Below, piece after piece: positions 51,001 through 60,300 of a DNA stretch of 64,000 bases; within the stretch, counting starts at the first letter, position 1; every line of letters begins with the position of its first letter. The position numbers and the translations under genes were made by a program. Under the pieces are notes generated by a model that was given only the letters and a program-made list of their open reading frames with translations, was not told the origin of the DNA and made no database searches. The stretch is taken from assembly GCA_016165875.1 (NCBI GenBank), contig JABBOT010000010.1, forward strand, positions 15,649,357 to 15,713,356, in the 5' to 3' direction. Source of the stretch: Acanthopleura granulata. Its lineage: Eukaryota; Mollusca; Polyplacophora; Chitonida; Chitonidae.

Positions 51001-51166
51001 TCACGGGTGGGAAGTGACTATGGACTACCCCATCCTCTCCCACCGGGCTTGGGACAGCTGTTGACAGCCTTTGAGGCACGAACCACTGGGCAGTAGTACT
51101 AACGGCGAACCGTCTTGGTTTACCGACCTCGGATATCATGGACAGCAAACGTCTAATCCACTTCAT
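42044..51166 (-). CDS. Gene C: 4CL/luciferase-like acyl-CoA synthetase, 560 aa, 11 exons
   Basis: Exons in transcript order: 51166-50930, 50684-50477, 50015-49909, 49480-49278, 48724-48562, 48257-48086, 47162-47068, 44672-44531, 43993-43911, 43145-42980, 42150-42044. Intron phases match genes A and B; exons 5, 7 and 10 are two, one and two codons shorter. Motifs: P-loop [10 protein letters not shown] (227-236), [27 protein letters not shown], and the final exon with [11 protein letters not shown] carrying the expected catalytic Lys551. The N-terminus ([19 protein letters not shown]) is basic and may be a mitochondrial presequence. The C-terminus, REF, is not a PTS1. A possible acceptor just upstream (minus strand, near 51211) suggests a 5' non-coding exon. 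It is the most diverged of the three paralogues and converges on gene B. Confidence 0.88.
42195..42320 (+). repeat. SINE type 4-like fragment
   Basis: In gene C intron 10. GATGTGGGAAAGTGTGTCAG, TAACTTGCAATACGTCGATG, GGTTTACCCCGGGCAAGG and ACGGTGTTAAACATCTATCA resemble 25985-26100. The AAAATATGTTGAGAACGG then TTAAAC end is typical of SINE tails in this window. Confidence 0.5.
42665..42870. repeat. 33-bp tandem repeat, about six units
   Basis: In gene C intron 10, about 110 bp from the exon 10 donor. The unit GTGGGCAAACCGGTGCC...TTCACGA..ACATT recurs at about 42693, 42726, 42760, 42791, 42824 and 42856. The period is 32-33 bp, a multiple of three when exact. That is why overlapping open frames occur here (42630-42968, 42647-42835, 42664-42915). 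They have no other coding support. Confidence 0.8.
44290..44505 (+). repeat. SINE type 2
   Basis: In gene C intron 8, antisense to the gene. It contains CCGGTGTCAGTATAATATG, GTGTCTGGTGTCTTCGGGC, GGGGCATGGACTCGC, CTAAGGACTCCTCGTC and GACGTAAAACCCAAGCG, with an ACATACATACATATAC tail. It is probably close to full length. Confidence 0.65.
44835..45060 (+). repeat. Unclassified SINE-like repeat
   Basis: In gene C intron 7. It has CTTTCGTGTCTTCGGCACG, CGGCAATGGGCCCGTCTGC, ACAGAAATATTCTTGAAAGC and AGCGTTAAACCCCAAACG. The order of motifs parallels SINE type 2 but the sequences differ, so this may be a diverged or related family. Confidence 0.45.
45080..45845. repeat. 46-bp degenerate tandem repeat
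   Basis: In gene C intron 7. The unit is GTAGCCATGTTGTCAGAG, TATTTTGTTAGTAAACC, TAAAGTGTTTT. The last units are exactly 46 bp apart (GTAG at 45760 and 45806). About 16 units are present, more diverged towards 45080. No exon-derived part is seen. Confidence 0.85.
47452..48092 (-). repeat. 71-bp tandem array copied from the exon 6 end and donor of gene C
   Basis: GGTGTTATG-type anchors occur at 47523, 47594, 47665, 47736, 47807, 47878, 47949 and 48020 (71 bp apart). The real exon lies at 48093, and a degraded unit starts near 47452. On the minus strand each unit reads TTCCAGTCAGCCACTGG...CACCATTCAG followed by a GTAAGC or GTTAAGC donor, that is, the last ~45 nt of exon 6 with its splice donor plus flanking intron. 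Most units keep a usable-looking GT donor. Confidence 0.9.
48301..48425. repeat. T/G-rich low-complexity tract
   Basis: In gene C intron 5, directly upstream (minus strand) of the exon 6 acceptor: long T runs broken by G, and a run of about eight G near 48397-48406. On the transcript this is an A/C-rich stretch, so it does not supply a polypyrimidine tract. Confidence 0.7.
50190..50402 (+). repeat. SINE type 1, head-truncated
   Basis: In gene C intron 2, antisense to the gene. It starts at CTCTCACCAATGCGGTC and has an intact B box (GAGTTCAAGTCCAGCTCAG). It continues through the body to ACCAATCAAATAAATAG. The first ~40 bp of the tRNA head are missing. Confidence 0.8.
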
Positions 51167-51796
51167 TCTGTATTTGTCTGTTGCTGCAGCCCGGTTAGAA
51201 GTAAGCTGAAAATGTACGGTTGGTCTTGTATTACACATTTACATCTATATTTCACTCCACATTTCACTCCGCGTCGTTGTGTAGTTCCATTACATTGTTT
51301 TGTCCTATGGTCCAGTCCCTTTGTGTCATTGTCCTAACGATTCGTGCCACTGGCCCATTGCTTCGATTGTAACATCGTAATATTGATCTTCGGGCAAACA
51401 CAACCCTACAATTACAATGTGGTATTTTATTACTAGTCTGCTTCCTGCAGCTCACTAATTACAAAGTACCGGTAGAACAAAATCGAAGCCCTAAAGAAAC
51501 TTTTCGGTCCCAGAAACATTTTTTCAGAGGAACCAATCACTGGCAGGATGTTGGCAATCAATGGACGGATGTTGCGAAGGAATGGAACAATGATACGAAG
51601 CGAAAACACAATGCCGCGCATCAGCTGTCATCGTATCATCGCTGATTACTTTTTATCAAAATTCAAATACAATTCTAGGCCTAATTCTTCGACACCATAT
51701 ATACTAGAATGGTACACCTCTGAGAATTCATTGCGTTTTTTCATAATCACGGAAAACTTTTGACTGTTTATCTTTGCATGACTAAGTCCTATTTTT

Positions 51797-51915
51797 TGTG
51801 GCCGGAGAGGAAGCCAGAGTGAGCTGGACTTGAACTCACATAGATCGCATTGGTGAGAGACATTTGGGTCTATACGCCGCGCTGCCGCGCTAAACCAATT
51901 GGCCACCGAGGCCCC
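51797..51915 (-). repeat. SINE type 1 head half, reverse
   Basis: GGCCGGAGAGGAAGCCAG, the reversed B box GGACTTGAACTCACATAG and GGCCACCGAGGCCCC at the right end mark the tRNA-derived half. The 3' half is absent here. A separate 3' fragment (TTTATTTATTTCATTGGTG, then CCAAGAATATTTCACATATG) lies at about 51980-52060. Confidence 0.7.
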
Positions 51916-52789
51916 GGACGAAACAATGCTGCGATAATGGCCTTTTTCGGCTTTCATATATAGAAAGGTAATACTTTCTTCATTTATTTATTTCATTGGT
52001 GTTTTGGGCTATGGGCCAAGAATATTTCACATATGCAACGACGGCCATGCAGCACTGCTGGGCGATCACATGGCAGACTTTGCCATTGGATATGTTTTCT
52101 GGAGTGATATGCGTACCGATGCAGGCTACTTAATGTCTGGTTTGATTTTATGTGGAAGCTTTTTAGTATCAGGATAGTGTTTAAGAGAGCACTGTCCAGG
52201 TCAACTCCTAGCCTACTGAAGCGTTTTCTTGAAGGCGTATAGAAAATAAGCCCCTAAGGCTTTGACTGATGACAGCTGGACAAACACAGAAGCCCGCGTC
52301 TGTCACAGAGTAAACATAAGTGTTCATTCACCATCTCACTGTTGGAGCGATATTTACGCGGCGTACCAAGTTCATGCCATGGGACCCGCTTTGAAATGAA
52401 TCAGTTGCTAAGCGTGTTTATTTACTTACAGCGCAACTTTTAATAGTGCAGAAAGTTCTCCTAACATGTTTTTCTTTTTAAATCGGTCAGATAGTTTTGA
52501 CAGAAAAGGAAAAGCTGAACTTGAACTCTTCATAATATACCTGTACAGATAATTGAGCCAGCACGCCTGTTATCAGTTACAGTTTGTTCAGTGGTATAAC
52601 AGTGTGTTAATAAGGATCACTAAGTTCTTTTCACATTCTGACCTGCAAAGTGTATGCCTATTTTAGAGACGAATTATTTTTTGAATTAATATTGACTGCA
52701 GCCAGATCTTAAATTAATATCAGATCAGAAAGTACTGCTTTCAGACATGCTCCACTGGGTGGAAAATACAATATAACATTACCTTCATC

Positions 52790-53945
52790 AAAATGTGCAA
52801 ATGTCGTGATCTGCATAAGTCAGTCGTCGTGGTCGGTTAAATGTGCAAACATCGTGACTAGTTTACTGCTCAAATGTGCTGTCTATAAAATCATTGTCGG
52901 TAAAATGTGTAATAATTGTCATTAGCATATTGCTCACATATCGTGATGACTAAAACATGTAAACATAGTGGCCATGCAGTGAAATGCACAAAAGTTATAT
53001 AGCCAGTAAGATCTGTAAATATCATGTTGAATGAAAATGGCGATAATCCTTTTCGATAAAATGTGTAAAAATCATTTTCAGCACAATTCCCACACGTCGT
53101 AAGCGGATAGGTGCAACACAGAACTTTGTCAGCATAATGCATAAGTCATGATCACTAACATGTATAAATATCGTGATCAACATAAAGCTCAAACATCCTG
53201 ATCGGTGAAATATGTAAATATATGCGTCAGCGTAATACATGTATATACGTCGTGATCAATAAAATGTGTAAATGGTCAGCATAAAGCCCACACATCGTGG
53301 TCAGTGAAGCATGTAGACACAGGCGCCATGCAGCCTAATGCACGTAAGTACGATCTGATCAGAAAAAGTATAAATGTCTTGGTCAACATAAAGTTTAAAC
53401 ACCGTGATCAGGAAAAGTGAGAACACATAGGCGTAATGCGGCCTATAATGCAAATACGTCGTGACGACATATTACTCAAAAGTCGAGGTCAGTAAATGTG
53501 TAAAACTCATGAGTAGCATAAAGCACAAAAGTCATGACAAGTAAAACGTGTAAAGATCCAGATCAGCATAATGTGTAACACTGGTGGTTAGAAAAAAGAT
53601 CGACGTCAATATTAAGCACAAACAGTGTGGTCAGCAAAATACGATCAACATACTGCCCAAATGCCTTGGTCAGCATAGTATGCAATGTCTTGATCAATAC
53701 AATGTCCAGATGCCTTGATCAGAATAATATGCGATGTCTCGATCAACATAATGTGCAAATACCTGAGTTAACATGATGTGCATATGTTTTGGACAACATA
53801 TTGTAGAAACGTCTTGATCAACATAAAGCGTAAACACCTTGGTCAATGCAATGCACAAATGTCTCAGTCTATACACAATGCGAAAATGCGCCGGTCAACA
53901 TAATTCGAAAATATCATGGTAAACGCAATGCGCCAATATCTGGAC
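52790..53945. repeat. Degenerate ~30-35-bp tandem repeat, 1.1 kb
   Basis: Words of the form (GTCAGCATAATGTG)(CAAAYGTCGTGATCA) recur more than 30 times from 52790 to 53945. Examples are GTGATCAACATAAAGCTC, GGTCAGCATAAAGCCC and CTTGATCAACATAAAGCG. Divergence is strong, suggesting an old array. Open frames on the minus strand here (for example 52891-53142) are repeat artefacts. Confidence 0.8.
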
Positions 53946-54568
53946 ATTTGTACACACTTGCGCGTGAGTAATAACATACCTGTACACTACATTCTGCATG
54001 GTTTTTGAACGACACCTCATATTTTGAATTTGTAATTTTATTTCATAATGTATACAGTACAATAACTTTAATTTGTAGCCAAAAATGATATGCCAATACT
54101 TTTATACATATACAGTAAAAATATATATTTTCATCCTACCTTGAAAATCCTATGTTTAAGTCAATATATTGTTTAAATACTTAGGCAAAGTACAAGATTA
54201 TTAACTTACTCAGGCCTTCAAAGCTTGTCCCCGATATGTGAACCTTTGGGTGAATAGGAGTATATACATATCAGGTGTGTGTACTGTTTGATCAAAGGTC
54301 GCTTGTGAGCAGGAATGGGTATGTGACGGGTATGTGACGAGTAGGTGACGTGTGCGAAGAGCCGGCGCTCACAGCTTGCATCGACAGGTCTGTATATCAG
54401 TATCACACACACAGCTTGTCAAGTGCTTTATTTCATGAACGGACGTGATGACACAGACACATTAGTGTACAAATCTTGATATAACAGCAAAACATGTAAC
54501 ATCGTTTTTTTTTTGTATTTGTTTAACATGAGATGATATGTAGAGCAAACTGCCCAAAAGGTCACCCT

Positions 54569-54655
54569 GCGCTGATGTTTTTTTTTTTCGGTTTTGTTTT
54601 GTTTTGTTTTGTATTTTTTTTTTTTTTCTTTTCTTTTTTTTTCTGCTTTGCTTTA
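54569..54655. repeat. T-rich tract with (TTTTG)n
   Basis: Runs of T interrupted by GTTTTGTTTTGTTTTG. The 81-codon frame 54533-54778 across it is rich in Phe for this reason alone. Confidence 0.85.
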
Positions 54656-55168
54656 CTTTTTCTTGAAACTTGTTTTTGTCTATTGCTCATCTCCCATCCT
54701 TCCCCCAGCTGCATGTTCTTTATTCTTCAGTCTTTCGCCACGCACGTTATTACATGTATAGATGAATCTCATACATAACGAAAGCATTAAGTAATTGAAG
54801 TTAGTAACTTCTTCCCTCTTCCCTATTTCCTAAGCTCAATCTGACTCAATTATAAACAGGAGCCAACTGGACCCTAAAATGAGCATTAAATTATACCTCA
54901 TGGGACTTTCATCGAACGAATACATTTCAATACCTATCCAGAACTGATGTTTATCGCCTTTCTGTCACCGTTTAGGTCTATATACAGGCCTACACAGGCC
55001 AATAGTCTACTCTAAACCGCATCAGTTCTTCAGTTTATATAAATTATTGCTGGGACTTTATAAAATAACTAAAAAATTTCATGTGTCATGTAATGTACAG
55101 TACCGTTATATATTTTTCGAACTGCCACAATGGGTACAGGTCCTTTTGCGCGATGTTTTAATTGAAGA

Positions 55169-55401
55169 CGGGGCCTCCGTGGCTCAGTGTTTTTGCGCGA
55201 CAGCGCAGCATAATAACCCAGAAGCCTCTGACCTATGTGGTTGTTGTGAGTTCAACTTCAGCTCATGCCCCCTTTCTCTCTGGCCATACGTGGGAAGGTC
55301 TGCCAGCAACCGGATGGTCGTGGGTTTCCTCCGGGCTCTGTCCGGTTTCCTCCGACCATTGTGCTGGCCACTTTCGTATAAGTGAAATATTTTTGAGAAC
55401 A
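55169..55401 (+). repeat. SINE type 1, tail-truncated
   Basis: The head GGCCTCCGTGGCTCAGTG starts a clear tRNA-like region (A-box-like GGCTCAGTG; B-box-like GAGTTCAACTTCAG). The body runs to GTATAAGTGAAATATTTTTG and ends in GAGAACAGGGAGGGG without the usual tail. It is followed within about 25 bp by another copy in the same orientation. Confidence 0.8.
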
Positions 55402-55422
55402 GGGAGGGGAGAGGGGGTGGTA

Positions 55423-55720
55423 GCCTCCGTGGTTTAGTTATTAGCGCGTTAGCGCAGCGTCATGACCCAGAACCCCCCTCACCTGCGGTCGCTGTGAGTT
55501 CGTCCATTCCATGCTGGTTTCCTCTCCGGCCGTACGTGGGAAGGTCTGTCGGCAAGCTACGGATGGTCGTGGGTTTCCTCCGGGCTCTGTCGGGTTTCTT
55601 CCCACCATAATACTGACCGTCGTCGTATAAGTGCAATATTTTTGAGTACGGCGTAAAACACCAATGAAATAAATAAATCTTGAGTACAGTGTAAAACACC
55701 AATGAAATAAATAAATTTAT
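55423..55720 (+). repeat. SINE type 1, full length with duplicated 3' tail
   Basis: It starts AGCCTCCGTGGTTTAG and runs through the complete body (CTCCGGCCGTACGTGGGAAG, GGGTTTCCTCCGGGCTC). The terminal segment TTGAGTACGGCGTAAAACAC...AATGAAATAAATAAAT appears twice in tandem (to about 55678 and again to 55720). This is the best-preserved copy in the window. Confidence 0.85.
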
Positions 55721-57375
55721 CAATTAAATACGTTTCATGCATGTACACCAATAGATGTGCTTTCAGCTGTTCTGTGACCATAAAACCTGATTGAACAAAC
55801 TCTACGAGTATTCTTCCTAATGAATTAGAACGAAAATCCTTTTGCTCTAAGCGGACAAATCCTTAAAGATTAATTCTAAGGGGTCCCTATAGGGGGCGAA
55901 AGATAACATAAAACAAGAACTTGAACATGTGTCAAATACATTTACATTGTAGGCCTGTGTTCCGTAGGTCTAGTACAAAATTGTTTACTTATGTTAGCCA
56001 CCATAAAATCAATTTACAAGTAAGGCTTTATCATCGGTAGGCCTACTCTTAGCACCATCTCGCTCTGCGCTCAGCATAAGAGTTATTGGCCAAATATTGA
56101 TCGGCCTAATGTGTCAGCCGTCAACATTTATACACAGCATTAACAGGGGAGGTAACTGCATCCTTATGTGTACAACCAGTAACATCGTCAAATAACGTCC
56201 CTTCATTTCATCTGACAGGACATCAACGGCGATCAACAAATCTTACCGTAGGTTCGTTGTCTCCATCGTTGACTAAACCTTTGCGATAATGAGCTTATAA
56301 ATCATTCACCCAAGTCCGTTGCTCTCAGACTGTGTCAAATTATAAACAGCTGAGATAAGACATTTGTATTTTAGTTCATGAGTTTGTGTCGATAACTGGG
56401 CACTCGCTGACCCTATACGTAATCTAGATGAATTTGTTGTTTAGTCGGTCCGGTGTCTGACATAATCTGATAGCGACTTGACACAATCGGTGTCAGGTGG
56501 CACTTGCACCTTCATTTGGATTGGTGTCTGTACCGACACAATGTCAGTAGTACTACATCATCATTCACCATCAACATCAATTTCCCGATCCGTGCATCAC
56601 AAATTAGGACTGACCCTGAGCTAGTCTAATCAGAAGGACTCCACCCACATTGATTGACTCAATTGTGACCGCGACAAATTAATATTTTAAATCTAGCATT
56701 TTTTTTGTTTGTTTGTTTTCTCCTTTATTTCTATTTCTTTCTAAAAAGTCAGTGTTGATAAATGCTTAATGTTAATTGGAATAGTAGCCCATGGTTTGAC
56801 AGTTCCATAGGCCTTCATGTTCCAACACTTATGAGGAAGCGGGACGAGGGATGTTAATTTGGGTCTGTCTGCCTGTAACTCTTTGGTATCTGTGCAGTGA
56901 TTCACACAAATGTCTGATTTGTTGAAAATTTCAGGTTAAGTTTTCCATATTGAACTCATTGGCTGTTGGTTTCCATGCGGTAACTACTACAAACATTGTC
57001 TGATCTCGATGCAGTTTTGTGTGAAGGTTCATATGGTGGAACCTCCAGTCAAGTGTGAAAAACCACTGAATGCTGGTGATCCAATCATAAGTTTTGCATA
57101 TTTCCTTTATTCTGGTTTGTTGATGGCTTCGGTGCAATTATTCAAATCATGTCTGATTTTTTTGTAATATTTTGTGTTCCAACAGGTCATAGTGCGAAAA
57201 ACCAGCTTGCTCCATGCAAAAGTTTTGCATATAAAGCATATTAATAAATGTCATAAATTAAGGGGGTATTTTGTTGTTGTTTTTTTTTTTCAGATATTTG
57301 TGAAAGAGTGATTATGCACATTATTTCAGCCTAGTTTTAGCATAATGGTAGCCTGTGACATGTAAAGCCAGCACC

Positions 57376-60300
57376 ATGGCCTCTCACTTACCGTCAGTTT
57401 TTAGAAGAACACAAAGGCTCTGTGGAGCAGTGTTACGGATATCAGGGTTTTCGTCACAGCCCATCAATGCCTGTGCCAGATTTTATCGTGCTGTCCGCGT
57501 GCAGAAGATAACCAAGTGCCACAGACCCTTACTAAGGATTCATCCTGCTTTCTCGGACAAAACACAAACAAAAAGAGGTGGTGTACCAGGTAAATGTGAA
57601 CAGAGTGCCACACTGCACATGTGTGCATATGTCCGGAGTCCAACAGCCCTTTCTGATAGACCAACCGACAGGAAAAGAGATAACTTAAGGCCAGCTGTGG
57701 ATAGTGCTGCCCAAACTGGTTGGGTGAGTGTAAAGTCATTTCCTATAGATGTGTTTCACTGGCAAAGTGTTCGAATAATTATAAAGGCAAATGTGAAAAG
57801 TATTTCATTATTTATTTATTTGATTGGTTTTTTACGCCATACTCAAGAATATTTCACTAATACGACAGCATCCAGCATGATTATTATAAAGGCAAAAGTG
57901 AAAAGTATTTAATTATTTATTTATTTATTTGATTGGTTTTTTTACGCCGTACTCAAGAATATTTCACCAATACAACAGCATCCAGCATGAGTATTATAAA
58001 GGCAAATGTGAAAAGCATTTAATTATTTATTTATGTGATTGGTGTTTTACGCCGTACTCAAGAATATTTCACTTATACGACAGCATCCAGCATGACGGTG
58101 AGAAGAAACCGAGCAGAGCCACAAGAAACCCATTACCATTCACAGGTTGCTGGCTGACCTTCCCACGTCCACAGAATGAATGAATGATTATGGCTTAACG
58201 CCACATCGGCAATATCTCAGCCATATCGTGGCGAGCACGTCCACAGAGGAAGCCAGCATGAGTTGTACTTGAACTCACAACAACCGCAGTTGTGGGAGGC
58301 TTCTGCTGCGCTAGGACACTAACTGACTGAGCCCCGGCAGCCCCAAATGTGAAAAGTAGTGCTGTGTATAATGAGGGCAAAACCTGAAGTGTGATTTATC
58401 TTCTCTTTGGTGAGATGAATTAAATTCTTTGGGCTAGCTGAAGTTATAACTTGCAATTTATATTGTATGTATTTCTTTTTTCTTTTTTTTTTTTTTTTTT
58501 TCTTTTCTTTTTCTTAATCTCTTTTCTTTTGCCTCATTTTGACAGGTGATAAGACTGGCCAATGAAAATGGTAAGTTGAATAAGTAGTATTTTTTATGTA
58601 TAAAGAGAGAATGAGTGTTTATCTATTCTATCATAGAAAAATCTTCTCTTAATTTATTTACTGAACTTTAATCTTAAATAGAACAAGGCTCCTTAATAAT
58701 GGGATCTGTATACATGTATATATGACCAGGCTTACCCTGTGATTTGAACTGGCAATCTGTGGGTTTCCATAATACACTTTTACCAGTAGACTAAGGGAAA
58801 ATTCCCCTCCATCTGGGTGTAGACATCATTTACATGTCACTCTGTTACTGTACAGGGGTAAGCTCTGTTCATCTGCCTGCCTCTAGGAGATACCTAATTA
58901 TGGTATCTGTATCTTGTATGTGTGTAAGCTTCTCCTATCTACCCACAGGTTACCTGTCCTGGTGTAGGAACACCTACCTGGCCACTGTGGTAGGGGTGGG
59001 GATGTGGGCAGAGGGACCCTCATCTATAGCTTTCCATGCCACTGAAGGTATGAACATACAGCTGCCTGCTTATCTGTTTTTTTATAAATATTGAGTCACA
59101 ATGATTCAGGAGCCATTCACAAATGTGGTCACTGTGGGTTCAAGTCTGTTTTAGGCTGGCCTTCTCCCTGGTCATACGTGCAAAGGTCTGCTAGCAACCT
59201 GCGGATGGTCGTGGGTTTCCTTCATTATGAAGGAGCCTTCCCTTCCTTGCCTGGTATCCCAGGCAAATGTTGAAAGTGTATTTTTTTATGTATAGAGAAA
59301 GTGTATAAGAAAGTCTTAGCTTGGTAATGTATGCTTAGGAGCCCTATGGGATCTGTCCTTTTTTTATACACCCGCCAGTAGTGGCGGCCGTATAATGATA
59401 CAGCAATTTTGTCTGTCTCTCTGGGCTATATCTTGAATTGTATTCCATGTACGGATTTAATTTTGGTGGATACATAGATACAGGTGTGATGATGTGTCGT
59501 GACTTATATTTGTCCATTTCCACGGTTGCCATGGTAACCAGGTCATCAGTTCCCCTATATATACCTGTGACTTCGTGTTCGGTCTACAACAGCAATTGTT
59601 TTCCATGTTCACTTTTCATTTTTGGTGAATTCTTCCATATAGATGAGGCGATATGTCATGATTCACATTTGGCCATTTTCATGGTTGCCATTATCACTAC
59701 ATGCACTAAATAAATACAAATGATTTTGTGTCTGGTCTACAACTCCAATTGTTTTCCATGTGCAGTTTTACTTTTTGGTGGATGCATGGATGCAGATGTG
59801 CTTATGTGTCACAACTCACTTTTGTTGATTTCTTGTGGTTACTATGGTAACCAGATCACCATTTTCTCAATATATACTGTAGTAATAAATTTGACTTGGT
59901 GTCCTGACTACAACTCCGATTGTTTTAAGCTGTAGTCAGCTTTAATTTCTGCTGGATACGTAGATTCACAGGTGACAAGGTGTTGTGACTCACATTTGTC
60001 CATTTCCATGGTAACCAGATTTGCTATTTCCCTTGTATATACTGTATAGTTAGGTATGGTAATCAGATTGCCTTACATATACTTTATAAATAGATACAAC
60101 ATCTCCAATTGTTTTGAATGTGGACTTGGTGGATTAATAGCTACAGATGTAACAATGGGTCATAACTTACATTTGTTCCATTTCTGTGATATCATAGCCA
60201 TGGTAGATCACCATTTTCCCGAAATATGCTGTATTAATAGATATGACGTGATTCCATATTCAGGTTTAATTCTTGATGACGATATGTTGTAACGTGCCCT

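Larger units (their letters stand above)
51167..57375. other. Spacer between gene C and the TMEM160-like gene (divergent promoters)
   Basis: Both flanking genes point away from this 6.2-kb interval, so it must contain both promoters; I cannot identify core elements. It holds SINE pieces near 51797 and 51980, a 1.1-kb degenerate tandem repeat (52790-53945), a T-rich tract (54569-54655) and two consecutive SINEs (55169-55720). The rest, including 55.8-57.3 kb, is AT-rich and without recognisable features. Confidence 0.55.

Noticed and set aside
55169..55260. A tRNA gene at the head of the SINE
   Set aside because: A- and B-box-like segments are present, but there is no full cloverleaf, and the sequence continues into the shared SINE body and tail seen in many copies.
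57355..57375. A GTG start eight codons upstream of the TMEM160-like ATG
   Set aside because: Nuclear eukaryotic genes rarely start at GTG, and the ATG at 57376 has a strong Kozak context.
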